NCBI GenBank assembly: GCA_001970955.1
Contig: MPUH01000011.1
Coordinates: 1-64,000, forward strand
Origin: Stentor coeruleus
Taxonomy: Eukaryota > Ciliophora > Heterotrichea > Heterotrichida > Stentoridae
Length of the DNA: 64,000 nucleotides
Direction of reading: 5' to 3'
The notes below the pieces were generated by a model, which searched no databases, was not told the origin of the DNA, and saw nothing but the letters and a program-made list of their open reading frames with translations. A program made the position numbers and the translations under genes. Below, in pieces: positions 27,578-38,529 of this stretch. Position 1 is the first letter of the stretch; every line of letters starts with the position of its first letter.

Positions 27578-29125
27578 TTATAATAGTATTATTTAATTGA
27601 ATGACTTAAAAGATTCAATGCGCTTTCGTTGTTTTGAAGTTAAATCTAAGTGAATGGGTTTATTCTATAAGAAATAATATTCTCATAGGTTGTTGTATAT
27701 TAAAGTTACTTAAACTTTAATATGGAAATCGTCATTAAAGGTAAGTTAACCCCTCTTGATAAAAAGTGCAAGATTTTTTTAGGAGACTTTAAGGCTTACA
27801 ACCAGTGATGAAATTTAAGAATCATAACTGCTTAAAACTCAAAATATACTACATCATCTTTTAATTCTCAAGCGATAAGCAGTAGAAAAAATTCTCCGTT
27901 TTTCATTTTATCTCTAGTTTGATATTTCTGTTAGTTTAGATCATTTAAATACTTCAAAGCAACTTAGCTTCTTTAATTTGATATTCTCCCGGTAAAAATC
28001 AAACAATCCCCTAGCACCTCTCTACTGACTATTTTCTCAGTATCAACAATTTTTGAAATAAAAGTCAGAAATATTTTCTCATCCAAAACATATAAGCCCC
28101 AGAAGATATATCCTATAAGAAAAATTATTATCCAAGGTCCATGTTACAAGTTTCGCCTGGATTTTCATGCTTAGGATTTATTATTGATTTCCATTATTTG
28201 CCTAGTTTTTCATTTTGCATAGTAAACGTCATTACTTGTGTTTTAATAGCCTTGCTGGTATTTAAAAAATGTAGCAAAGTTTGAGAAAAATTCTGACTAA
28301 ATATAGATTTTAAAGAATTTCTATTAGGATATGCTAAATCTTTACTCAACTTCTTAAAATTTGATATATCTCATTGCTGTTTTCCCTTTTGTTTCTATTG
28401 TTTCTATTTAATCAATATATTTTCATACCAAAATTGTTTGTGGAAGTTCTAAATAAAATCGCTTTATTGGTAATTTACACTTATGCTAATTTTTATTTTT
28501 GTCATGAAATTTAATCAAATACTCAGACAAATTGTTAATGGGGATTCTCTTTTCTCTACTTTAATATTTGATTTTCTTTATGTTCCCAATTTTCATTTGA
28601 GTATTTTCACCTAAAACAAAACTCTTGTTCGTTTTTCCTTTTATCATCACACATTTAACCCGAAAACTCCAAATCCTTCAAATGCTTGACACTTTTCAAA
28701 CAAGGATTTCCATCTGGGGCCGCTCTTATATATTTTTTTTCTTATAAACCTGTGCATATCCTTCATTCCTTATAAAATTCTTTACTCTCCTCTTCAAAAT
28801 TTCCCTATTATTTTTTCTCCTATCTCCCCACATTCTAAAACCTTTTTATCTCTACTATCTCTTTGTATCCTTAATAATTTCTTTATTTCCTCTAACATAA
28901 AATACTTTACAACTATCCCAAAACCATATTTTTTACAAAAATTCTCAATTAAATCCACATATATCCTACAACTCCTAATTCTACTTCCTCAATCACCCCC
29001 TAAAGTTCTAATAAATCAATCCTTATCAAATACATTCTCCACTATAACTACATCTTTTTGTTTACTTTTTCCACAATGCTTTATATTTCCGTTAAGTGAA
29101 ATGCTGAGTTTATTCATAATTTTAA
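27578..29125. other. Long divergent spacer with possible coding relics
   Basis: About 1.5 kb. From 28740 onward it is the G-poor 5' flank of the plus-strand LRR gene. Between about 27970 and 28370 the minus strand holds two open stretches of about 55 codons without an ATG: GPWIIIFLIGYIFWGLYVL... (28146-27974) and ...KKLSKDLAYPNRNSLK... ending near 28190. They may be a decayed gene. A 28-codon ATG frame at 27722 is too short to judge. No RNA gene is seen. Confidence 0.35.
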
Positions 29126-31468
29126 ATGGAAAGTTTTACCAAAATTAGCGAAATATTTGAGAACTCCACAAGCTCTTTAAACATACCTTTTTCTATAGAC
29201 ATTCAAGTAGCCCATTTGAACAAACTAGTATATTTGTTATCTAAGCCAAATAATATATTAGAGATTTCTATTACCGGGCAAAATTTTGATGCGGCTAAGT
29301 TGAGAATATTATCGAGTATATTAGAAGTAAAGGGGGATTTAAAAAGACTTGTATTGAGCAATAATAAAATCAAAGACCCTGATGGGATTGAATATTTATG
29401 CCTTGGGATAAAAAATAGTCTGATTGAATACTTGGACTTGTCGAATAATAAAATTTCAGATGACTCAGTGGATTTTATAGCGGATATGATTGAAAATAGC
29501 AACCTTGCTGCGATAAACCTAGACTATAATCTTATAAGCAAAGGAACTTTAGCGCAGATTGTCAGTAAAAGTGAAAAACTTCAATATTTGTCTATAAACT
29601 CCAACCCTTTAACTTATGAATTTGTTTCAGCTATACTAAATGGGTTAATATTAAACAAATCACTTAAAAGTTTACATATAAAAGATATCAAACTTGAAGG
29701 CCCAGCACCAATAAAAGAAAACTCAAGCGGGCAACTAACGAAAAAAGAATGTGTTATTTTAAAATTAGCTTATATATTAAGACAATCAACTATATCTACC
29801 CTATCTATTGATATTGATCCAAACGCTAAAATCCAGCTTGAAGAACTAGAAAAAACCTTACTCAAATACAATTCTAAGCTTATAAATTTAATATCTGAAG
29901 GTATTGATTGGAAAAATGTCCCATATAAATCTTCACTTTCAGGTATAGCAAAAGCACTTAAAGCTAATAATTGGATTTATAAAAACTCTTCTTTACCTAA
30001 AGAAAAACAGTCTATTCCTTCTTCTGATATAGAAGAACTTGTTTTATTAAAACTTCAAGTACCAAAAGGAGAACAAAGTGAATGTTTTTTAAGCAATTAT
30101 GAAAGGAATGAATTAAATGAGTTTATGATAAAAACTGAGAGAAAAAATGGGTCTGCTTATTGTTCAATAAGTTCTTCGCCTAGATCTTCTGATGAAAAAA
30201 GAGTGAGTAAAAGAGTTTATAGTTTACCTATGGCTTATTCAGCTGAAACTCCACAGTTTACAACTTTGATAAAAGGAATGAGTTTTACACCTGAAAAAAG
30301 TGCTGATATCGAAGATATTAGCTCGATAGATTATGAAGAAAGGAAGTATTTGCTAACCAAGGCAAGGGAGGATAAATTCCTTGATGAGATGAGAAAAATG
30401 ATGATAAGAATGGAAAAAAACTTCAATGATCAATTAGAAATCCAAGAAAGTAAAATAAAAAATGTTGAGGAAAAAGCTGAAACAGCGCTAAAAAATGTTG
30501 TGGATGGGACAGGAAAATTAACTGAAAGAAAATCGTATAGCGGAGGGGAAGGGAATGACCATAAAAACTCATGGTCAAACCTAAGTCGAGCAGAAAAACA
30601 TATTCCCCCACAAACAAAAAAAGAAAGAGATATAATAATGAGACTTGAAAGTGTAGAAGAAGAACTTAAAAGCCACAAAGAAACATTTGAAAAAATAATT
30701 TTACTTATGGAAGACCAAAAAATTTACCTTCAAGATAGTATAAAAGAAAAATCTACCAAAATTGATATTGAAATACTTGAAAAAAACATATCAAAAATAA
30801 ACCATCGGATGAATTTCAATACTTTAGAAATAGAGAATTTTCATAAAGATATATCCCGCTTACAATATCAAAATAAACAAATTGAAACTTTAAGTCAAGA
30901 ATTTTCAAAACTTAAAGATCAAGAAGCTAAAAAATCATCAGAATTCTTAGCATCTTTTGAGAACTTTACAAAAGAACTTGAAAAAAAGTTTTCTTTATTT
31001 GAGAATAGGGTAAAAAGTTCATCTTTAGCTGAACAAACTAATGAAAAAGTAGTGAAAAAACTTTCTAATAGCAAATTAAATTGTGAAATAACAGGATTTA
31101 ATAAAGGGCCAATGCTGAATATTGATATTTCTAAAGCAGTGAATAATACAAATGCATCTATTGAAGAAGTTAAAAAAAGATTGTCAACAGAAAGAGCTAA
31201 AAGTCCTTTGTCAGGGGCAGATTTCTTCCCTGGAGAAGCTGAAACTTTAGTTATGAGTGCGATTATGGAAAAAGCTAAAAATACTAAGAATAAAGCTCTA
31301 TGTAAAAGTTCAAGTGCTCATAGATCGAATACACCATTGCTTGGCTTTAAATCAAAAGTTAAACATTTGAATCATGGAGATATACCTTCTGCACAGTTAC
31401 AGGAAACATTGAGAAAAAGAGGCATTACCTACTCATCCAAAGGTGCGCTTACAGAGCGTAGAAAATAA
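29126..31468 (+). CDS. Leucine-rich-repeat and coiled-coil protein
   Basis: A 780-residue intronless protein. Residues about 30-210 are ribonuclease-inhibitor-type leucine-rich repeats (LKRLVLSNNKIKDPDG, IEYLDLSNNKISDDSV, LAAINLDYNLISKG, LQYLSINSNPLTYE). A Ser-rich linker follows (about 330-400), then coiled coil at about 420-460 and 500-660 (ESVEEELKSHKETFEK and similar). The C-terminus is basic and disordered. This LRR-plus-coiled-coil plan is common in axonemal and basal-body proteins of ciliates, but no specific orthologue is recognised. It converges on the bL25m gene with 43 bp between stops. Confidence 0.8.
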   Translation: MESFTKISEIFENSTSSLNIPFSIDIQVAHLNKLVYLLSKPNNILEISITGQNFDAAKLRILSSILEVKGDLKRLVLSNNKIKDPDGIEYLCLGIKNSLIEYLDLSNNKISDDSVDFIADMIENSNLAAINLDYNLISKGTLAQIVSKSEKLQYLSINSNPLTYEFVSAILNGLILNKSLKSLHIKDIKLEGPAPIKENSSGQLTKKECVILKLAYILRQSTISTLSIDIDPNAKIQLEELEKTLLKYNSKLINLISEGIDWKNVPYKSSLSGIAKALKANNWIYKNSSLPKEKQSIPSSDIEELVLLKLQVPKGEQSECFLSNYERNELNEFMIKTERKNGSAYCSISSSPRSSDEKRVSKRVYSLPMAYSAETPQFTTLIKGMSFTPEKSADIEDISSIDYEERKYLLTKAREDKFLDEMRKMMIRMEKNFNDQLEIQESKIKNVEEKAETALKNVVDGTGKLTERKSYSGGEGNDHKNSWSNLSRAEKHIPPQTKKERDIIMRLESVEEELKSHKETFEKIILLMEDQKIYLQDSIKEKSTKIDIEILEKNISKINHRMNFNTLEIENFHKDISRLQYQNKQIETLSQEFSKLKDQEAKKSSEFLASFENFTKELEKKFSLFENRVKSSSLAEQTNEKVVKKLSNSKLNCEITGFNKGPMLNIDISKAVNNTNASIEEVKKRLSTERAKSPLSGADFFPGEAETLVMSAIMEKAKNTKNKALCKSSSAHRSNTPLLGFKSKVKHLNHGDIPSAQLQETLRKRGITYSSKGALTERRK

Positions 31469-31511
31469 TCTAATTAACCAAAAATTCCATCATTAAAACC
31501 TAATCATAAAA

Positions 31512-32534
31512 TTATTTCTTAGCTGGTGGAGGTGGCTTAACTTTCTTAGCATCTTCTTCAGCTTTCTTAAGCCTCGAAGCAATAATCTCTTTCTTCAAAT
31601 CATCATAACTTTTCCCAAGCATCGTGGCAAGTTTTTTCATTTTCTCTTCTTCACCCTTAGACAAAAACATCCCTTGCTCCACAGTTCCTTCCTTTACAAA
31701 TTTCTTTTCCTTAAACTCAAAATTCATCGACGCTAAATCAATATCAGCAAATTTCGATACATCAAATCTTCCTTTAAGATATTGCCAATAAATATAGCTT
31801 TTCAAAGTTTTTTGAACTATAAACAAAGGTTCAGCTTTTCTTTTAGCATATTCTGGTGCAAGTTGTATCCCATCAGGTAAATCTCTTTCTAATTCTTTAA
31901 TAGTATATGTTTTCCCAGGTATCATATCCATAAAATTAGCTTTAATAACCCTTGGATATGTTTCTGTAAAAACATCAACCCAAACATGATCATCTCTCAT
32001 TTCAATCCTCCCACCTCTAAGCCTTGCTTCTGAACTTTCCCAGTTTTCAATGACCACTCGGATTTTCATACGATTTGGCCTTCCAGGTATAAACCTATTC
32101 CATGCCATGAATATAGGCCAATTAAGGTAAAATGCATGTAAATGAACGTCATTTATTGACACTTTGAAATAATCTTTATCATCATCTATTGATAACATAT
32201 ATGGTTGAGTTGTCCCATGATGTGTTTGCATATCTCTGTATATATCGAATATATCTCTAGCTTTATGTGTTATGTTTTCTTCAGGGAACTCATCTCTAGC
32301 CAAAACTATACCGGCAACTTTTTTATTGGCCCACAGGTTTTTGATTGTTTCCGAGTCCTTTCGACTGTGGGCAAAAATCTCAGGGATATTTTCAAAGTCA
32401 ATTGTCGTACGGTCGTAGTGGATTTTACGCATTTTTCGGTGAAGCATTTCTCTTTCTGAGTCGATGAAAGCTCCGTACCTTTCTTCGAGCCTTGAAGGCA
32501 GAAACGCAAAAGACCTTTTTAAGCCTTTTAGCAT
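31512..32534 (-). CDS. Mitochondrial ribosomal protein bL25 (TL5/CTC type)
   Basis: A 340-residue protein. The N-terminus MLKGLKRSFAFLPSRLEERYG is basic and amphipathic, fitting mitochondrial import. The centre (NKKVAGIVLARDEF...DYFKVSINDVHLHAFYLNWP...GRPNRMKIRVVI) follows the bL25 N-domain. The next part (RLRGGRIEMRDDHVWVDVF...PRVIKANFMDMIPGKTYTIKEL...LPDGIQL) follows the TL5/CTC C-domain, with its GG, Pro-x-I and GD-like turns. It should bind 5S-region rRNA in the mitochondrial large subunit. A Lys/Pro-rich tail (KKVKPPPPAKK) is extra. The ATG lies 21 nt after the stop of the PDE gene on the same strand. The call is from motif order only. Confidence 0.6.
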   Translation of the reverse strand: MLKGLKRSFAFLPSRLEERYGAFIDSEREMLHRKMRKIHYDRTTIDFENIPEIFAHSRKDSETIKNLWANKKVAGIVLARDEFPEENITHKARDIFDIYRDMQTHHGTTQPYMLSIDDDKDYFKVSINDVHLHAFYLNWPIFMAWNRFIPGRPNRMKIRVVIENWESSEARLRGGRIEMRDDHVWVDVFTETYPRVIKANFMDMIPGKTYTIKELERDLPDGIQLAPEYAKRKAEPLFIVQKTLKSYIYWQYLKGRFDVSKFADIDLASMNFEFKEKKFVKEGTVEQGMFLSKGEEEKMKKLATMLGKSYDDLKKEIIASRLKKAEEDAKKVKPPPPAKK

Positions 32535-32555
32535 ATTATTTTTATAAGTTAATTA

Positions 32556-34607
32556 CTAAACATCCAATTTTTCTGTTGTTGTTAGATTAGAACAGACTAT
32601 ATTCACCCTTTTGTTCTTCTCGATGTTGTTTATAAGCTCTTTAATATTAGAATCTACATAACAATCCCATGCTATGTATAAAGGTAAGACTATTGTAGTT
32701 ATTATTTGCCTGTTATCATTATCGAAATCCGCTATCAATGGATGAAGAGTATTCACATATCTTTGATCGTCATTAAAAGATTTTATAAATTCAAATTTTA
32801 TGCGTTCAGTCCATTTTTCATACAATTCCCAATCTTTAGCATAATGACCAACATCAGCACATTTCAAAGCGTAGCTTTGAACAAACAACGCTTCGCCTTC
32901 TGTGAAAAATTGCATATACTTATCGACCATAGCTTTCATTTTCCCAGAGGCTTCGAAAAAGTATTGAGCATCAGTTCCTAGAATCATTTCTATTACTTGT
33001 TTTCTAAAAACTCTGAAATCTTTTGGTAAAAGTTTTTTAGTAAAATTGCAGTGATCTGATAATAAAATATTAAAAACTAATGAGCAATGCATGTTTTCAA
33101 GAACACTACGATCATTATAAAGAATGGCAATATTTGATAAGGAGTTGATATTAGTTGAATTAGATTGACCTGGGTGTTTAACATCATGGCCTAAAGCTGA
33201 GACTAGAGTAATAAGCATATCTAAAGGTTTGAAGTTTTCAATACGAGTGATTTTTAAAAGGTAGAGGATATTGTGTAATACATCAGCTGCATGGTAGGCC
33301 CCATGATAAGGCAAGTAATTATAGTTCTATTTAATTCTTACATTTTGTAACTCAGTAAAAAATGAGGTGAACTCAGAAGTCTGATTATCGAGAAGATCTA
33401 TAATCCCAGGGAATTTTATGCACACTTTGCTGACTAGTTTGTTAAAAAGACCATCTTCAGGGACATTTAAAACATCAAAATTCCAATCAACACTAAACCC
33501 AATAAAAGCATCATCTTCACCGATTGGCTGCGCTATTGAATTTTGCCTAGAATTCAAACTATTCAAAGAATTTAAAGTGTTTTCATTATGATGATTCAAA
33601 ATGATATAATCGTCTATAAAAACCGGCATTTTAACTAAAAAAGCCTGAAGTGTTTCAATATTATCAATAGCAATTTTAACCTCTTTATACAACTTTTCTG
33701 TTATAAAAATCGCCACAATATGCTTAAGCAAATAAAAGACTTGTTTACAAGAACTTATAAGCTTCTCACGGTCAGTCTCAAATTTTTTCTCTGACTTCCT
33801 ACTCAAAGAACTTGCTTCATCAACTTCTTTTTCTTGCTCATAAATTTTCATATAAAGGACATTCTGATGATTTCCTTGCCTACTAGTAAATATAACAATA
33901 TACAAAACAAGGATTGCAAAAACAGTCATTTCAGTAAAAAATATAAAATAATCATCACGCATTGATAGTAAAAACATAGCATTAGGACATAAAATCCCTA
34001 AAGCACTTACAATTGTTGTACATGAACTATCGTTATAAAGCAAGTCTTTAAAAAGGACAATTACAGATAAATTATATATCAAACTTATATGTTCAGTATA
34101 GTCAATATTTTTATCACCTAAACGTTTTCCTAAGCATTGTGGATCAGAAAAAGAAAAAAAAACGATTGAAAAAGTAGTCAAAAGTAAATAATAAAGTTTC
34201 ACATGCTTTTTAGACCTAGGCAAATATTTGAAACTTAAAAGGATAAGGATTTTTGTCAGGATTATAACTATTAATGCTGAAAAACTTATGGCAAATAAAA
34301 GTTCTGATATTTTATTGTTTATAAAACTCCCTATAGTCACAAACATTTTATGTATAAGAATCAATGAGAATACTATATGGAAAAAAATTATATTCACTTG
34401 GAAATCTTTTTTGAAATCGTTACTTGAGAAAAGCATAGCTTCTTCGTATTTTTTTCTGATTTCCTTTTTCATATGATTCTGAGTATTGCTGTCTAGTAGA
34501 TGGGTTTTTTTTTCGTGTTCGGATAGTTTGTTTGAAAATAAATTGACTAAATGACTCATTTCTAATTCTGAGTTTTCGTTTATGCATGTACTATCAGGGA
34601 TCTGCAT
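32556..34607 (-). CDS. Six-TM cyclic-nucleotide phosphodiesterase
   Basis: Two exons joined by a 15-nt intron give 678 residues. The N-terminal half has six hydrophobic helices between about residues 70 and 260 (for example NIIFFHIVFSLILIHKMF, LLFAISFSALIVIILTKIL and FFTEMTVFAILVLYIVIF), then a linker. The C-terminal 260 residues are a class I 3',5'-cyclic-nucleotide phosphodiesterase: LPYHGAYHAADVLHN, ALGHDVKHPGQSN, VLENMHCS and ALKCADVGHYAKDW supply the metal-binding His/Asp set. The intron falls just before YLPYHGAYH, so exon 2 is useless alone. The enzyme should hydrolyse cAMP and/or cGMP at a membrane; specificity cannot be read. It is followed 21 nt later by the bL25m gene. Confidence 0.9.
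33327..33341 (-). other. 15-nt intron (PDE gene)
   Basis: The sense sequence is GTAAGAATTAAATAG. Its removal joins FTELQN to NYNYLPYHGAYH in frame; without splicing, a TAG stops the protein before the catalytic domain. Confidence 0.92.
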
Positions 34608-35505
34608 TTTTATATAATATTAAAATAAACTTTGGTTAAGTTGTTAGTAAAAGAGTTTTTTCATTTTAATAGACTATCTGAGTTTTTTCATTTTAATAGT
34701 GGATATGAGTTTTAACTTTTAGGATGTAGTTTTGAAAAGAAATATACTCAGATTTATGTTTTTAAATGAAGTAAAAACTTAGATTTACGGTATTTTATAA
34801 TTAGGGTTGCTTTGAAAATTGGAGTACAGTTTTTAGTATGACTAGGTGTTTTTTGATAAGAGAATAGAAACTTTGACTTTTTGAGTCGAGGATTCATGTC
34901 CCTTTATTTTAAACTTTATTAAATCTATTGATAACGCAAGTAAGATTTAGTGAGAAACTTATTAAGTTATTTAGTATTTTCCAGAGGGTTTCTAATAGTA
35001 TTCCATAATTTTAAAGTAAGACATATGCAGATTTGAGTATATTCTTAGCTAATTTCAAATACTTGTCAGTATAATTTGATAATAAATATAGTTGTAATAT
35101 TATATAAGCTACATACACCTACTAGTTATTAGTTTAAGAAATTTAACATAATTATTTTATATGCATAATAAATTGTCTTTAAATGACTAAGAAACATAAT
35201 TCCTATACAATTTAAAAACAAAAAACCTTTTAAACCTCAGTACCTCAATTCACACCACCCCTTCCTCTAAATCCCTATCTTCCTTTAAATTTTCTACTTT
35301 CCGTACTTTTTTTATCCCCTCAATCCCTTTCCTTTAAAGCAATCAAAAAATTCTTTAAAAAAGTCAAAATATTTTCCTCCACATCATCATAAACCTTATC
35401 TCTTATCCAACCAAAAATCTCGCATCCTTCACTTTATATTTTAATCCTAATAAACTCATCATTTCATAATATCATCAAGTGATCATCATCTTATAAATAA
35501 TAAAA
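34608..35505. other. Divergent spacer
   Basis: C-poor on the plus strand to about 34900 (5' flank of the PDE gene), unskewed in the middle, and G-poor from about 35210 to 35505 (5' flank of the coiled-coil gene). It contains a 27-bp-period direct repeat near 34653. No coding frame is seen. Confidence 0.45.
34653..34699. repeat. Two 20-bp direct repeats, 27 bp apart
   Basis: GAGTTTTTTCATTTTAATAG occurs exactly at 34653-34672 and 34680-34699, upstream of the PDE gene. It could be a small tandem duplication or paired binding sites. Confidence 0.7.
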
Positions 35506-36276
35506 ATGCGTAAAGAAGAAATGCGAATCTTAAGTGCTCGAAATGGTCCTCTAAGCACAACAATGCCAGCTTCTACATTTGAAGCTGAATTAACTCCAGT
35601 TCAAAAACGAAAATCAGTAGACTATGGTATTAGAGGACGGTCAATATACAAGCAAGAACGTAATGTTGAAAACCAACAAGAATTAGAAGCTTATACTGAA
35701 CTTAGGTCGTTATATGAAAAAGCTCTGAATGAAAATTTAAGTCTTAAAAGTGGAGATCCACATGAAAGTTCGATTTCTACAGTTAAACTTGATAAAGAAA
35801 GTAACTTACGTATTTCATATGCGAATGAAATTGAAGACCTTAATGAAGTCCTTGCTGAATGTATGCAAAGTATTAGGGTTTTGAAAGAATATCAAAAGGA
35901 ACTTATTAATAATAAAATCCATGCTAAGAAAGAACTTGATGATCAAAGAAGTATGCATAGTTTTGCCAAAGATAATATGGTTTCTTTGCTTCAAGGTAAG
36001 TTGAATAATACGGTGGATATGCTGAAAACTGTTTATAGGGATAAGAAGAATCTTGAAGCATTATTGGAAAAAGAGGAAAAACATAAGCATAACTTACAAG
36101 GACAAAGTGCTGCGTTAGAGGAAAAAATTAAAGTTATAGAAGGAAGAAATAAAGAACTTATGAACACTGCACAACTTACAGCACAGATAAGTAGCACTTT
36201 AAGTAAGCAGGAAGCTTTGAATAAAAAAATTGAAAAATATGAGTCTTACATACAGTCTAAAATGAAAAAATCATAA
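35506..36276 (+). CDS. Coiled-coil protein
   Basis: A 256-residue protein. After a disordered basic N-terminus (RILSARNGPLSTTMPAS), residues about 60-90 and 105-255 form nearly continuous coiled coil (EIEDLNEVLAECMQSIRVLK, KNLEALLEKEEKHKHNLQ). There is no enzyme motif. A structural, possibly cytoskeletal or basal-body, role is likely, but no orthologue is recognised. The 300 bp upstream are almost free of G. Confidence 0.7.
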   Translation: MRKEEMRILSARNGPLSTTMPASTFEAELTPVQKRKSVDYGIRGRSIYKQERNVENQQELEAYTELRSLYEKALNENLSLKSGDPHESSISTVKLDKESNLRISYANEIEDLNEVLAECMQSIRVLKEYQKELINNKIHAKKELDDQRSMHSFAKDNMVSLLQGKLNNTVDMLKTVYRDKKNLEALLEKEEKHKHNLQGQSAALEEKIKVIEGRNKELMNTAQLTAQISSTLSKQEALNKKIEKYESYIQSKMKKS

Positions 36277-36903
36277 GGATATTATTATAAAATAACTATT
36301 TTAACACTATTATTTTAACTGATGAAAATTGCTTTTTATTATGAGAAACTATTATTGGTTCCTTTATTAGAGATTATCGCTGACTCCCTTAATAGTAAAT
36401 TAAAAAACCAAATTTTTTTTTGAGTATTTTTTTTAACTATTTTTGTGCCAATAGCATGTACACATCTTAAAAAAATAAATAAAAATGTTGAATTACATTT
36501 TATCGACATAAAAGTGCAGTCTGAAGTTCTTGTAAAGCGAATTTTCTAGCATGAGTTTAACTAAAAACCAACTTAGTCTAATCTAGAAATTATATATTTT
36601 AAAGCTTGATATATTATTCAAAATATAATAACCCTAATTCTATAAAAGTATCTTTAAACCCACAAAGAATCAGTAGTTCCTCAGAATTTCACTAAATAAA
36701 AAACTAAAAATTGTAATAGCATTCCCAAAAATAATAGCCTAAGCATACACATCTTATCCTCCACACCATATCCTCCACAATATATTCTTTTATTTAATCT
36801 TATAATCATCATTTTAAAGTATTTGTCTATAAATATTACATCAAAATTATATTACAAATCCTATTATAATCCAATATTAATTTGCAAATTATATAACATA
36901 TAA
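36277..36903. other. Intergenic spacer
   Basis: About 630 bp of A+T-rich DNA between two plus-strand genes. The last 250 bp are G-poor with several TATA-like runs. No coding frame or RNA gene is seen. Confidence 0.4.
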
Positions 36904-38529
36904 ATGAATAATAGTCTAAAGTCAGAAAGATTAGATTTCTCAGTTAGACATCCTCAGCTAGAGCTAGTAAAATAAATGCAGGACATTTCTCAACAACGAC
37001 TCGGACGAAAACGTTATGATCAACATAAGAACTTTGAGTCTACAAAGACTAATTACGGTTATAACAGTTTATCAGCAAATTATAATGAAGGATCAAAGGA
37101 TTCTGCAGGTATATCAACAGATAATAAAAAGAATATTTTTACCCCTTTAATCAACACACCAGTTAATTCAAATGGCTTGGCCTTTGGCCAAGCAAAAGCT
37201 CAAGAAACTCTTAATAAAAACTCATATGAAAATAAAGACCTTGAAAAACTTGTCGCGAGATACAATGAGAATAAAAGGCTTCAGAAGGAAGAAACAACAA
37301 ATTTGTATCCAATAAATAGTCAAAATCCTTCAGCAAAATTAACAGATTTGCCAGAATCATACACAAGTTTTTCGCAAAAATATCTGACTGACCCAGAACC
37401 TTTGAAACATATTGAGCCTAGTAAAACTACAGCGAAAATTGTTAGAAAAACTATTGATGATCAGATTATTCAAGAAAAACAGCCTAGTAATCAGAATGAT
37501 TGGTATCAAGATAAACTTATACCTAAACCCCGTTATGCAAGCCAGGATCCAAATGTCTCTAAAGATCCTTATAATGATTTACTTCCTGAAAAAAATCATA
37601 AAGTTATGAATAGTAACTTGGAAGGTTCTCAAATTTATGATGAAATTGATAAACTTCAGGCTGAGTTAAAAATAAAAGAAGCAGAAATCGCAAAGTATCA
37701 AGAAATGCTATTCAGCCAAACTCCTCAAATACAAAACACAAACTATACTCCAAAACCTCAAATTCCTAATACAAATTATACGCCAAATCCTCAAGTTCCT
37801 AATACAAATTATAATCAAAATCCACAGAATTCTAATAGGAATTATAGTCAAAATTCTCAGATTCCTCATACAAATTATAGCGAAAATATGTTAAATCAAG
37901 TAGCTAAAATTGAATACGACAAACAAAAAATTATCAATCAGCGCTTGAAAAACTTAAATGATCTAGAAAGTCAGATATATGAAAAATACAAAGAAAAACA
38001 GATGATTTTTAACCAAAAAGAAAAAGAACAGCAACAAAGACTAGAAATGCTTAGGATTATAAAAGAATTAGATGCTAAAGAAAGAATAGATAAAGCAATA
38101 AAAGCAAATGAATATCGTGAGCAACTGGATTTCCAATCACAAGTAAAAAGAGTATTGAGAAATACTGAGAAAATTGGAGGTAAAGCTGATAGTCCTGATA
38201 AGAAATCTGAGTTATTTAGATATCAGCCTCCTAATCCTTTTTCTAATGCTAATAATCAAGGGATTATTACTAGTCCACCTAAATTTACAAAGAAAAGCCC
38301 TAAGACTGTATGTTATAATCCTATAACTGGGAATTTAAAAGATACTTCTGAATTTATATTTGGACCACATCCTTTACTAGGAACAAATTCTGGTGAAAAA
38401 GATTTACAAGGGATTAATGGGAAAGGGTATACTGAAGATATCAAAGAGATTGAGAAAACTGATATTAAAAATGAAGACAAATTTTTATCTGGATATGGAT
38501 CACTTGTTGTCCAGAATAATAAAAATTAA
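36904..38529 (+). CDS. Coiled-coil protein with 11-residue Asn/Tyr repeats
   Basis: Two exons give 536 residues. Exon 1 (36904-36966) encodes 21 residues from MNNSLKSERLDF, and a 15-nt intron follows. The first ATG of the long frame (36976) lies inside that intron, so a single-exon model would mis-start. The N-terminal half is disordered and Asn/Lys-rich. Five 11-residue repeats (consensus PQIPNTNYTPN) lie at about residues 265-319. A coiled coil follows (about 325-405: QRLKNLNDLESQIYEKYKEK and KANEYREQLDFQSQVKR). The C-terminal VCYNPITGN and FIFGPHPLLG motifs look conserved but unidentified. A cytoskeletal role is a guess. Confidence 0.8.
36967..36981 (+). other. 15-nt intron containing a decoy ATG
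   Basis: GTAAAATAAATGCAG. Removal joins HPQLEL to DISQQRLG in frame. The intron carries both an in-frame TAA for the unspliced reading and the ATG that begins the longest downstream frame. Unlike the other introns here it ends in CAG, not TAG. Confidence 0.85.
37723..37887 (+). repeat. Five tandem 33-bp coding repeats
   Basis: Five in-frame 33-bp units encode degenerate 11-residue repeats: PQIQNTNYTPK, PQIPNTNYTPN, PQVPNTNYNQN, PQNSNRNYSQN and SQIPHTNYSEN. Divergence increases toward the 3' end. Confidence 0.9.

Noticed and set aside
33327-34607. Membrane protein as a gene separate from the phosphodiesterase
   Set aside because: The 15-nt intron joins it in frame to the PDE domain exactly at the expected family position, and the PDE part alone lacks its first motif residues.
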